The notes beneath the pieces are model-generated. The model saw only the letters and a list, made by a program, of their open reading frames with translations, searched no databases and was not told where the DNA came from. A stretch of DNA of 64,000 bases from Halomicrobium zhouii (GTDB lineage Archaea > Halobacteriota > Halobacteria > Halobacteriales > Haloarculaceae): positions 186,001 through 250,000 of the forward strand of contig NZ_FOZK01000002.1 in NCBI RefSeq assembly GCF_900114435.1, in the 5' to 3' direction. Below are positions 18,045 through 27,200 of the stretch, piece after piece. The first letter of the stretch is position 1, and each line of letters begins with the position of its first letter. The translations under genes and the position numbers were made by a program.

Positions 18045-18980
18045 ATGTCCTCAGGCCAACAGTCCGTAGCGTGGCGTGTCGCATCCGAACGCACTTCGAC
18101 CGACGAGCCGTCGGTCGTCGACGGCGAGGAGTCGTCGGCGAACGACTTCGATACCACGGCCGCCTGTGCCGAATGTGGTGCGCAGTCGTTCGCCCGGAGT
18201 GCCGCCAGCGAGTGGTACTGTGAAGCGTGTGGCGCCGTCCACACCGGGGCCGAAATCGAGTTCAGTGAACCCGGCTGGAAACCCCAGGAGGACCGCCGTA
18301 CCGGCCCAGCCGTGTCCGTCTCGCGGGTAAGCGTCGGCACCAGGATTGGGGATGGTAGTGGCGCAGGAACCGGGTTCTGGGCCCGGTTCAACAACCGTCT
18401 CGACCACGCCGACGAGACACTCCGCCACGGGCTCCGTGAACTGCGGGCGCTTGCGACGTCGCTCGAAGCCACCGACTCCCTCGTCGATCAGGCAGCCTAC
18501 CTGTTCCGCCAGGTCGCCGACGACGGCTTGCTCGTCGGCCACTCCATCGAGGCCATGGCCGCCGCCTGCGTCCACGTGACGGCGCGCGAGGACTACAACC
18601 CGTTCCCGCTGAAACAGATCGCCGACGCCTCACCGGTGGCGCTCGACGCTATCAGGAGCGCCGTGAGCAAACTCGTCCGCGAATACGACCGCCAGGTCGC
18701 GCCACCGCTCCCGAGTGCCTTCATCGCGCGATTTGCGTCGGAGACGTCGCTCCCGACGGCGGTCCGTCAGCGAGCGTCCGAACTCGCCGACGCAGTGATC
18801 GACGACGGCGCCCACGTCGGCCAGAGTCCGACGGGAATCGCTGCCGCCATTCTGTACGGCGCCGCACGGGAACACGGCGTCGAGGTGACCCAGTCGGAGC
18901 TGGCCGACGTCGCGTACGTGAGCGTGGTGACGCTCTCGCGTCACTGGCAGACGGTGCAAACCTACATCGAGGACGAGTAA
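18045..18980 (+). CDS. tfb: Transcription initiation factor TFB (divergent paralogue)
   Basis: The ~311-residue protein has a TFIIB architecture: an N-terminal zinc ribbon with two Cys pairs (CAEC and CEAC, residues ~43-66), a linker with GWKPQEDR similar to the B-reader or B-linker region, then two cyclin-like repeats (~115-210 and ~215-305). TFB binds TBP and the BRE and recruits RNA polymerase; haloarchaea keep several TFBs for condition-specific promoters. The linker is richer in Gly/Ser/Thr than in housekeeping TFBs, which suggests a specialised paralogue. ATG at 18045 is chosen because the zinc ribbon follows soon after; upstream in-frame codons give basic, non-conserved residues. A C-terminal neighbour on the opposite strand is the membrane-spanning PQQ protein. 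Confidence 0.85.
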   Translation: MSSGQQSVAWRVASERTSTDEPSVVDGEESSANDFDTTAACAECGAQSFARSAASEWYCEACGAVHTGAEIEFSEPGWKPQEDRRTGPAVSVSRVSVGTRIGDGSGAGTGFWARFNNRLDHADETLRHGLRELRALATSLEATDSLVDQAAYLFRQVADDGLLVGHSIEAMAAACVHVTAREDYNPFPLKQIADASPVALDAIRSAVSKLVREYDRQVAPPLPSAFIARFASETSLPTAVRQRASELADAVIDDGAHVGQSPTGIAAAILYGAAREHGVEVTQSELADVAYVSVVTLSRHWQTVQTYIEDE

Positions 18981-19033
18981 CTCCAGTCCGAACTTCCGTC
19001 CTCGGCCGGTCTCTGGCTGGTGAGTATGCGAAT

Positions 19034-22000
19034 CTACATCAGTTCGTTATCGAACTCGGAAACGATCTCGTCCAGCACGGTCTCCCCTCCATCCGGTTCG
19101 TCTTCGCTCTCGTCGTTTGCATCCGCTTCCTCGTCCTCTTCCACCGCATCATCGAACTCGTCTTCTGGCTTCGTCTCGTCTTCGCTTCCTTCGGAGGACT
19201 CGTCATCTGGCGTCTCAATCATCTTCTCGTCTACAGCAGGGGCATCCGCCGAGAGCGGAGTAACCGTCGTGTCCCGTGAACTTGAGAGAGTAAGCATTGT
19301 CTCGCCGTTTCGTTCCCACTTGCGGAGACGCACTTCCGACAGCACGTACCACTCCCCAACGGCCCAGTCGAACTCGCAGTCGTGTTTCGCCCAGACATTG
19401 AACGTCGCCGCCGTCCCGGTGACGTCCTGTACAGAGAGTCGCGCGTCTTTCGTCTCGTCTGGGTTGTGGCGTTCAGTGACGTACACTGCTGTTTCACCGT
19501 GGAATCGACTTTCGTTGGGTAGTTCAGCGAGCGTGAAATAGCCGTCCAGAACGTCCTCGTGACTCGCCGTCTCCCCATCTGACCGGTCGTTTGCCTCTTG
19601 CTCCCCGGGCGTCGATTTCGAGTGTTCGCGAGAATCGTCCGAGTGGAGATCAGCAGCCTCGACGGCGGCTGCCCACGAACCGAAGTACGTCGAGTACTTC
19701 CCCGCGTTGTACGCTCCCTCACGGTTCATATCGCTGGATGTCGGTTCACCGTCGACGGCCTCGGCAACGTGTTCGAGTTCACTCAGGAGTTCGGCCTCGA
19801 CACTGATGCCCGCCGCTTCGAGTGCGCCCTGCCAGGACTCGAACTCGGCAGTGACGTCACCCTGGTCCCAGTCCGTCCGGTCGAGGAACTCGTTTCGCTT
19901 CGGCATCCGTCCGAGTTCTGTTGCGACGTCGTCGATTGCCTCGAAAATTCGCTCCCGCTTGCTACGCTCGGTACCGACATCACTGTCAGGTGCTCGCTCT
20001 CGTTGCCACGCCTGCCGACGTTCGAGGTGGCCCCTCCCGGTCTCGGTGAGTCGATAGCCGTTGGATCGCTCGTCGAGTTCGAACTTGTCGACGAGCTCTT
20101 TCTCGGCGAGCGTATCGAGATTGGGGTACAGTCGACCGTGATTGATATCCTCGTCGTAGTACGTCTCCAGTTCGTCCCTGATCGCCAGTCCTTTGGCGTC
20201 CTCGTGACCAGCGATGACGACCAGCAGGTCGCGCTGGAACGCCGTGAGAACGGCGAATTCGGCCGTCGAGTGACTGTCGTCTCGCTGGTCATCTGTGGTA
20301 TCGTCCATCTGTGGCTGGGTCTCGCGAGTTGCTTCCTGTCGCGATTGTTCGTAGGCGGTTACACGGGAGTCGAGCTCGGCAACTCGCCCGTCAAACGTCG
20401 CCGTCGCGATGCTCGATGCGGAGAGATGGTCACGAGCGTCGTCGAGCTTCGATTCGACCGTCTCACGAACGCCGTCCGGGTTTTCTGATCCCTCGATCGC
20501 TTCGTCGAGGAATGTCTCGCACTCATCGAGGAGCGACTCTATCCGCTGGGTAGCGTACTCCCTGTTCGCCGTTGCCTGGAGTTCGTCGATCCGGTTTTCC
20601 TGATGCTGTATCGAATCGGTCGAGAGATACGGGACGTCTCGGTCCATGAGTGTCTCGGACCGATCTCGTGCTTCGTCCAGTTTCGCGAGCGCGGGCTGCC
20701 ACCGCTCGGCGTCGACGTCCTCCCGGGCCGCCTGGATCGAATCGTCGAGCTCGTCACGAGCCCCTAACCATTCGCGTACCTGTTCGATGTCGTCTCGCCG
20801 TGTGTCAATTCGATCTTGCAGTGATTCGATGCGCTCGGAGGGCAGCGAGTCGGATGGTGGCGCTAATCGATCCATCGCTTCCTGGATCTCTTGCTCTGCA
20901 TCATCGAGCGCTTCTTCCGCATCGTCGACGTTCCCGTGGGAGAGATAGCCGTTTACACTTGCCAGGGATCGCTCGACTGCCTCACAGGATTCTTCGAGCG
21001 ACAATTCGCGGGCCCGACGGATGGCCCCTTCGAGTGATTCCTGTTCGTCTCGTACCTTCTCCTGTAGCGGCTGAACTCTAGACGACGGTACTGGTTCGGG
21101 TACGGTACCGAGCTTCCCCATCAGCCGTTCCAGTTCCTGGTTTGCCCTTGCTCTCGCCTGCTCGGCGTTGTCTCGCTCGCCCGCTACCACCAGTTCCGTA
21201 ATTTCGTCCTGCAATTCGTCGACTCGCTCCAGCGCCGATTCGACCTCGGCTTCGAGCGCCTGGATCTGTTCGTCTTCAGCACCCTCTCGTTCGGCGTTCT
21301 TCGGTCCCTTTTCGCTCGGTTCCTCTTCGTTTGGCTCTGTTTCCCGCTCGACCGTGACCCGAGGCCTACTAGTGCTACTGTCGTCTGGAGACTCGTCACT
21401 TCCCCGCAACAGGAGATACCCGACCAGAATTCCCCCGAGCCCCAGGCCAATGCCAAGGTCACCGACCGGGAGTATGTCGCCATCCACTCGCTGTCCAGAT
21501 TCGTCAGCACCGGCATTTCCACGTGACTCGGCGTCCTGAAGTGGGACCGGAGACGAGCCGGGCGACGTAATCGCGTACACTCCCCCGTCGTCACTCCCGA
21601 CGTACACCAACCCGCTCACGGCAGTTGGTGTCGAGACGATACTGTCGGCCGATTCGAATCGCCATCGCTCAGTCCCATTCTCCGCGTCCAGGGCGTACAG
21701 ATACCCGTCCTCGCTCCCGACGTATACCGTCTGTCCGGCCACGATCGGAGACGCCTCGATCCCTGGACCCCAGAACGCGAACTGCCACGAACTGTTCGCG
21801 TCGAAGCGCCACTTCTCGATTCCAGAATCTGCGTAAAGTGCGATGACGTCACCGTTCTCCGCACCGACGTACACCAACTCCGTCGTCACTGCTGGTGACG
21901 TCACAATCCACGGTGTCGTCGTAAATTGCCACTGCGTACTTCCGGTGACAGGATCGAGGGCGTACACACGCCCCTGTGCCGTCTCGCCAGGGTCTGTTCC

Positions 22001-22777
22001 GGCTACGTAGACGGTATCGTTGGCGACGGTCACCGCAGGCACCCTGTCGATGACCCTGTCGACGCGCCACCGCTCCGGCCTGTCGAATCCGGTGGTGTCA
22101 TCAGTGAGGTCGAAGGCGTAGATCGACCCGTCGTCACTGCCGACGTAGACGCTGGTGTCCGTTACCGCGGGCTGCGACAGCTCATCCCCGGACAGCGACG
22201 CTTCGGCCGAACGACGACCGTCGTCATCGAACGACAGGAGAGAGGTTCCACTCGTCGTGTAAATGTAATCCTGCCAGATGACCGGTGGCGAAACTGAGTC
22301 GCCGTCGAGGGGTGCCGACCACTGCTCCGTGCCTGACGTTGCATCGATGGCAACGAGCCTTCCGGCAGTCGTCGTCACGTAGACGGTCCCTTCGGCGACT
22401 ACCGGCGAGGTCGGTGTTCCGTCCGCAAACTCGAAGGTCCAGTGCACTTCACCGGTGATTGCATCGAGAGCGACCAACTGCCTACCCTCCGTTCCAACGT
22501 AGACCCGATTGTCGACGACGACCGGTGACGTGCGGACGTTCGCGCCAGTCCGATGCTGCCAGAGTGCGGCCGGGTCTGCGGTCGGTCCGCTCTGGTCTGC
22601 CGCGAAGCCAGTGTTCGCCGCGTCGTACTGCACCATCGGAGAGCCACTGACGACGGGCGTTTCTGTGGCGTCCTCCTCCACCGACCCACTGACAGTACTG
22701 ACACCGAGGCTGGTGCCTCCCGAGAACCCGAATAAACCAGCGCAACGAAGGATGTCACGCCGGGATTGTTCCGCCAT
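19034..22777 (-). CDS. Membrane-spanning PQQ-propeller/PadR/HNH-repeat/OB multidomain protein
   Basis: A 1247-residue fusion. Residues 1-35 hold a Tat-like signal (SRRDIL). Residues ~45-405 form a PQQ-type beta-propeller with repeated WxF and VYVGSxDGxxYALDxxTG motifs. A single membrane helix (~433-457, glycine-rich then LVGYLLL) follows. Residues ~490-800 are coiled coil. A PadR-type winged helix (~840-930) comes next, then two repeats like the HNH-endonuclease-associated repeat (~935-1040), an OB-like domain (~1075-1170) and a very acidic tail. The layout suggests an extracellular sensor joined directly to cytoplasmic DNA-binding domains, a one-component transmembrane regulator. A TATA-like box at 22802-22811 lies ~27 bases upstream, so the start at 22777 is probably leaderless. 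Confidence 0.8.
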   Translation of the reverse strand: MAEQSRRDILRCAGLFGFSGGTSLGVSTVSGSVEEDATETPVVSGSPMVQYDAANTGFAADQSGPTADPAALWQHRTGANVRTSPVVVDNRVYVGTEGRQLVALDAITGEVHWTFEFADGTPTSPVVAEGTVYVTTTAGRLVAIDATSGTEQWSAPLDGDSVSPPVIWQDYIYTTSGTSLLSFDDDGRRSAEASLSGDELSQPAVTDTSVYVGSDDGSIYAFDLTDDTTGFDRPERWRVDRVIDRVPAVTVANDTVYVAGTDPGETAQGRVYALDPVTGSTQWQFTTTPWIVTSPAVTTELVYVGAENGDVIALYADSGIEKWRFDANSSWQFAFWGPGIEASPIVAGQTVYVGSEDGYLYALDAENGTERWRFESADSIVSTPTAVSGLVYVGSDDGGVYAITSPGSSPVPLQDAESRGNAGADESGQRVDGDILPVGDLGIGLGLGGILVGYLLLRGSDESPDDSSTSRPRVTVERETEPNEEEPSEKGPKNAEREGAEDEQIQALEAEVESALERVDELQDEITELVVAGERDNAEQARARANQELERLMGKLGTVPEPVPSSRVQPLQEKVRDEQESLEGAIRRARELSLEESCEAVERSLASVNGYLSHGNVDDAEEALDDAEQEIQEAMDRLAPPSDSLPSERIESLQDRIDTRRDDIEQVREWLGARDELDDSIQAAREDVDAERWQPALAKLDEARDRSETLMDRDVPYLSTDSIQHQENRIDELQATANREYATQRIESLLDECETFLDEAIEGSENPDGVRETVESKLDDARDHLSASSIATATFDGRVAELDSRVTAYEQSRQEATRETQPQMDDTTDDQRDDSHSTAEFAVLTAFQRDLLVVIAGHEDAKGLAIRDELETYYDEDINHGRLYPNLDTLAEKELVDKFELDERSNGYRLTETGRGHLERRQAWQRERAPDSDVGTERSKRERIFEAIDDVATELGRMPKRNEFLDRTDWDQGDVTAEFESWQGALEAAGISVEAELLSELEHVAEAVDGEPTSSDMNREGAYNAGKYSTYFGSWAAAVEAADLHSDDSREHSKSTPGEQEANDRSDGETASHEDVLDGYFTLAELPNESRFHGETAVYVTERHNPDETKDARLSVQDVTGTAATFNVWAKHDCEFDWAVGEWYVLSEVRLRKWERNGETMLTLSSSRDTTVTPLSADAPAVDEKMIETPDDESSEGSEDETKPEDEFDDAVEEDEEADANDESEDEPDGGETVLDEIVSEFDNELM

Positions 22778-22801
22778 TCGGGTAAGTCACTATCAGTATC
22801 C

Positions 22802-22811
22802 CATTTATATC
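22802..22811 (-). promoter_or_regulatory. TATA-type promoter of the PQQ/PadR fusion gene
   Basis: The minus-strand sequence GATATAAATG is centred ~28 bases before the ATG at 22777, the expected spacing for a leaderless transcript. Confidence 0.45.
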
Positions 22812-23044
22812 CATTTCTTCCGAGAATACACGTAGCCATTTATTTCAAATGGTTTGGGGCGTGTCACAAGTCTACGATCTGTATTCACGGAAAATCCCGG
22901 CGCCTTGCTGCGACTGGACCCGATGTCCAGGGTCGCCTTGATCACACCGCTCCAGGTAGAGTCGGCATCTCGGCGACCGCAATAGAGGCGTTCTCCCGAT
23001 CGGTTTCACATTCATAAGGGAACCCCGTCCTGAGCGGGTGGACC

Positions 23045-23680
23045 ATGAAGACCCACGTCACCTTCGTTCTCGACTCCTCGGGCTCGATGTCGACCATCCG
23101 CGAAGACACCATCGGCGGCTACAACACGTTCCTCGAGGACCAGCGGGACGAGGAGGGCACGGCGACCGTCTCACTGTACGATTTCAACACGCACGTCAAC
23201 CTCGTGTACGAGACCTGCCCGATCGAGGATGCTCCGGAGCTGGGTAGCGACAACTACACGCCTTCGGGGCAGACTGCGCTGCACGACGCGATATACCAGG
23301 CAATCACCGAAACAGCGGACCACTTCGCGTCCATGGGCGTCGAAGAGCGTCCGGACAACACCATCGTCGTCATCCTCACCGACGGGAAGGAGAACGCGTC
23401 CGAAACCCCGCAGCCACGGGTGCGAGAACAGATCGAGTACCGCCAGTCGGAGTTCGACTGGGAGTTCCTCTTCATCGGCGCGAATCAGGATGCGGCGCTC
23501 ACCGCGGGCGGGATGGGCATCCATGGAGAGTACACACTGGACATGGCACACAGCGGCGACGGGGCAGAGGCTGCGTATGAATCTACGTCTGACCGAATCA
23601 GCAACGCACGGGAGGAAGGGTCAACTGGTGGGTTCGAGGCAGTGGATCGGGAACGGCAGGACGACGCGCGGGATTCGTAG
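23045..23680 (+). CDS. VWA-domain protein
   Basis: The 211-residue protein begins directly with a von Willebrand factor A fold. It contains the MIDAS metal site DSSGS (residues 10-14), the downstream Thr (SGQTALHDA, ~77) and Asp (LTDGKEN, ~112). It lacks a signal peptide or membrane segment, so it is a cytoplasmic VWA protein, probably mediating metal-dependent protein interactions. No MoxR-type ATPase partner lies nearby. A TATA-like element at ~23010-23020 sits about 28 bases upstream of the ATG. The last ~40 residues are charged and probably disordered. Confidence 0.85.
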   Translation: MKTHVTFVLDSSGSMSTIREDTIGGYNTFLEDQRDEEGTATVSLYDFNTHVNLVYETCPIEDAPELGSDNYTPSGQTALHDAIYQAITETADHFASMGVEERPDNTIVVILTDGKENASETPQPRVREQIEYRQSEFDWEFLFIGANQDAALTAGGMGIHGEYTLDMAHSGDGAEAAYESTSDRISNAREEGSTGGFEAVDRERQDDARDS

Positions 23681-23975
23681 AGGCCGACTAGCTCGATTCC
23701 GGGCCACTCTTCGAGATAATCCTCGAATTTCCGAACTTCGTCGGTACCAACAGCCCTGTGAGCTAGGTAGACGAGAAGCTCATATCCACTTCGGGGACGT
23801 GACCTATGCCCCCATCGGGGTCGCTCACTAGCCAACGTTTCGTGTCGCTGCTCGCGAGCCCGTCGGCGTCGACGGTGAATGGCGCCGCACCGAGATCAGT
23901 GCGTTGCCGACTGAGAAAGAGGTTATCGACTGCGGTCTGGGTCCACCAGTAGTGGATCCGCCACTGACGAATCAA
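23681..23975 (-). pseudogene. Degenerate minus-strand gene remnant of unknown family
   Basis: Two minus-strand frames contain protein-like stretches with normal haloarchaeal composition: one rich in Trp and Asp (WWTQTAVDNLF, 23975-23790) and one reading ELLVYLAHRAVGTDEVRKFE (near 23770-23690). They abut and together look like one frameshifted small gene. I cannot name the family. The remaining sequence up to 24180 holds no gene that I can support. Confidence 0.25.
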
Positions 23976-24183
23976 TCACGACACCTTCGGATCGGTTCCG
24001 AAACGATGGTGGGCATACGTAGGTGTATTCGCTGGGAACACGTCCTGAAATCGGGCGGACTACAGTCTCAAAACGAGCTTCAATCTGACGCATCGATATA
24101 GCTCAGTTGGAATCAGACCGATCACGCAAACCCGCGCTCCCACGTAACTGTTCCGCATTCACTAATCGCAATGCTCCGAATGG

Positions 24184-24191
24184 TTAAATAA
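24184..24191 (+). promoter_or_regulatory. TATA-type promoter of the TSP3 protein gene
   Basis: TTAAATAA lies 29-36 bases before the ATG at 24220, which fits a leaderless or nearly leaderless transcript. Confidence 0.45.
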
Positions 24192-24219
24192 TGACCAGCT
24201 GAGCGTAACTTCAGCAACA

Positions 24220-27200
24220 ATGGGTGGGCAATGGCGGAAGGTGGTAGCAGTAGCGCTTTCGATACTCGTCCTGACTGCGACGGCCGCTGGGCCGGCCGTT
24301 GGGTCGTTACAGACCCAGACCGGGACGGAATCGGTAGGGAACGCACCAACGATAGACGACAATCTGTCGCCGTTCGAGAAGAAACAGCGCGCGCTTGAGC
24401 TGACGAGGAATCTCGATCCAGAGCCGGGGATCCAGCAGGAATCGGCGGAGCGAGCACGACAGCATCTCCGGAACAGCAGTGCGAGTTACGAGTATCACGA
24501 CCCCGTCCGGGTGAAAGACCCGATGACCTTCGAGCGGGACGCGAAAGTCGTCCGCAACCTCGCGAAGTTCGAGGGAACGAACTCAGCAGACACCGCTCAC
24601 CGGTCCGCGAGGTTCGTCGTCGCTGCTGACGACGAATCGGCCGAACAGGCGATCGAAGATGCCCGGCGGGCGTACGAGGCGCGCAAGGACACGATGTCCA
24701 AGGGCGAGCGTCAGAGCACGAAAGCTCATATCAGTAACGCCGAGCGCGCCCTCGAAAAATCTCGCGCCGCCCAGGAACGTGCTTCACAGGGATCCCAGCA
24801 GTCACTCTCGTTCGCCGGGATCTCTCTCGACAGTGCGCTCTCGACGCTCTCCGTGCAGCAAGCGCCGAAGGCCAAGAAGGGTGGCAAGAACCCGGGGAAG
24901 GCCAAGGGCAAGAAAAAGAGCAACGGCAAGGACAAGACCAGCAAGAAAAACGACAGGGCCGAGAAGAAGAACGGGAACGGCGAGAAGAAGGGGAAGGCCA
25001 GGGGCACGCAGAAAGGTAAGGACAAAAAGAAGGGGAAGGACAAGCAGAAAGGCAAGGACAAAGCCGGTCCTGAGACACCGACCGAGTCCGAGACGACGCC
25101 AAGCCCCACGGCCACTGCGACGAGTACGCCGTCCGCGACGGAAGCAAACGACACCGCGACCGCTACCCCTCCTGCGTCCGAGGCGACCGCCACTGCGACC
25201 ACAACCGCGACGGAGACACCTCGGAAGAACGTCCGCGGAAAGCAGGCGTTCAAGCACCGGGCCAACGCGCTCGTCAAGCTGAAGATCGCTCTGAAGCAGG
25301 CGAACCTGGCCCTCGAACGCATCGACGGGGCGAGCGAACCCCGTGTCGCCATCGAGTCCGAGATCGATCCGGTGTGGCAGGACGGCCAGCCCGACACGTA
25401 CTACCTGACGGGGAACTACACCGACGTCGTCGTCGGGGAACCGGAACCCGTCACGGTCACCATCGGCAACCGGAGTCGGACGGTCGAAGTCATCTCGGCC
25501 TCGGACTCGTCGATGGCCAACCAGACGTTCCTCGTTGAGCTCAATCGGACCGAACGCGTCACCGAAATCGAGGTCCGAGCACCCGACGCCGAGAACGACC
25601 TGAACGGGACGGAATCGCTGTTACTCGACGGTGACGGATTACCCGAGCACGTCGAGCGGGAGGTAGGCTCGGATCCACTCGATCCAGACAGCGACGTCCG
25701 CGAACTTGACGGCGACCAGGCCGACGACGGCGTCCACGACGGTGCGGCTGTCGCGCGCAGCGACAAATTAGGCGGTATCGTCGAGAACGGGACGTTCCTG
25801 AAGCCCACGCCGATCGTCCTCGGCAAGGACACCGACGGTGACGGAATTAGCGACGAGCGAGAGCGCGAACTCGGACTCAACGCCTCGAACAACGACACCG
25901 ACGGCGACGGAATCTCTGACCGCTACGAGACGAACGGCGGCGCCCACGTCGATACCGATGGGGACGGAGTACTGGACGCGCGCGATAACGACAGCGACGG
26001 CGACAATCTTCCCGATCATTTTGAGGAGCGCAACGACACGGACAGCGACCTGTTACACGACTATCGAGACAAGGACGATGACGACGATGGAATCCCGACG
26101 GCGACGGAATACAACGACTCGCGTGAGTTCCGGTACGACGTGGACTTCGATGGGGTGTACAACTGGCTCGAAGCCGACGCAGACAACGACTCCGTCGCAG
26201 ACGGCGTCGAGGGGCGAACCGACGGGGACGGTGATGGTATCCCCGACTACCTCGACAACGACAGGGACATCGATGGGCTTCCTGACTGGTACGAACGGAC
26301 AGTGACGGGCACCGACCCGGCTAACAATGACAGTGACGCCCAGTGGACTGCGCGCAATGAATCGGGGAATGAGATACTCGACGGTGCGGAGGACTTCGAC
26401 CAGGACGGCGTGAACGCGTTCACGGAGTATCGGCTCGGTCTCGATCCACGGAACAACGACACCGACGGCGATGGGCTGGAGGATGGCTACGAGCGATCGC
26501 AACGGCTCCTCGACCCACGAGTCGCCGACACAGATGGTGATGGTGTCCCCGACGGTCAGGAAGACTTCGACGACGACGGGCTACGCAACATCCGAGAGCA
26601 GGCCCACAATACCTCGGTCGTCCGAAACGACACGGACGGTGACGGTCTCGACGACGGCGTCGAGGTCGATACCCATGGATCGGATCCGAGGGATCCTGAC
26701 TCGGACGCCGACGGCCTGACTGATGGCGACGAGATAACCGTCGGGACCGATCCCCTCGATCCGGATACTGATGGTGATGGTGTCCTCGACGGAAACGAGA
26801 CATTCACGACCGAGATGTCCGACGAGGAAACCGGCGCTTCCGTTACCATCACTGGCGACGGAAACGCTGCTCGCGGCGTTTCGATATCGTCGGCGTCGAA
26901 CGAGTCGACGGGAAAGATGGGGACGAATCGCTCGGAACCTGTACGGAAGTCCGAGATAATCCACCTGCAGAACCGGACGAGTTTCGACGAAGCGAATGTG
27001 ACGATACCGATCGCGGATTCGGTCAACGTCTCCGAAGCGGAGAATTTGACCGTCTACAAGTGGGATGCCGGGAGCGGGCGGATGCCCCAGCCCGTACCGA
27101 CGACGATCGACGAGGAAAATCGGACCGCGACCGCGACGGTCCAGAACTTCTCGCACGTTCAGGTCGTGGACGGCCACGTCGCTGAGCAACTGTTCACTGT

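Noticed and set aside
24106-24130. tRNA-like string TAGCTCAGTTGG
   Set aside because: It has no matching GAGC arm, no T-arm and no acceptor stem, so it is not a tRNA gene.
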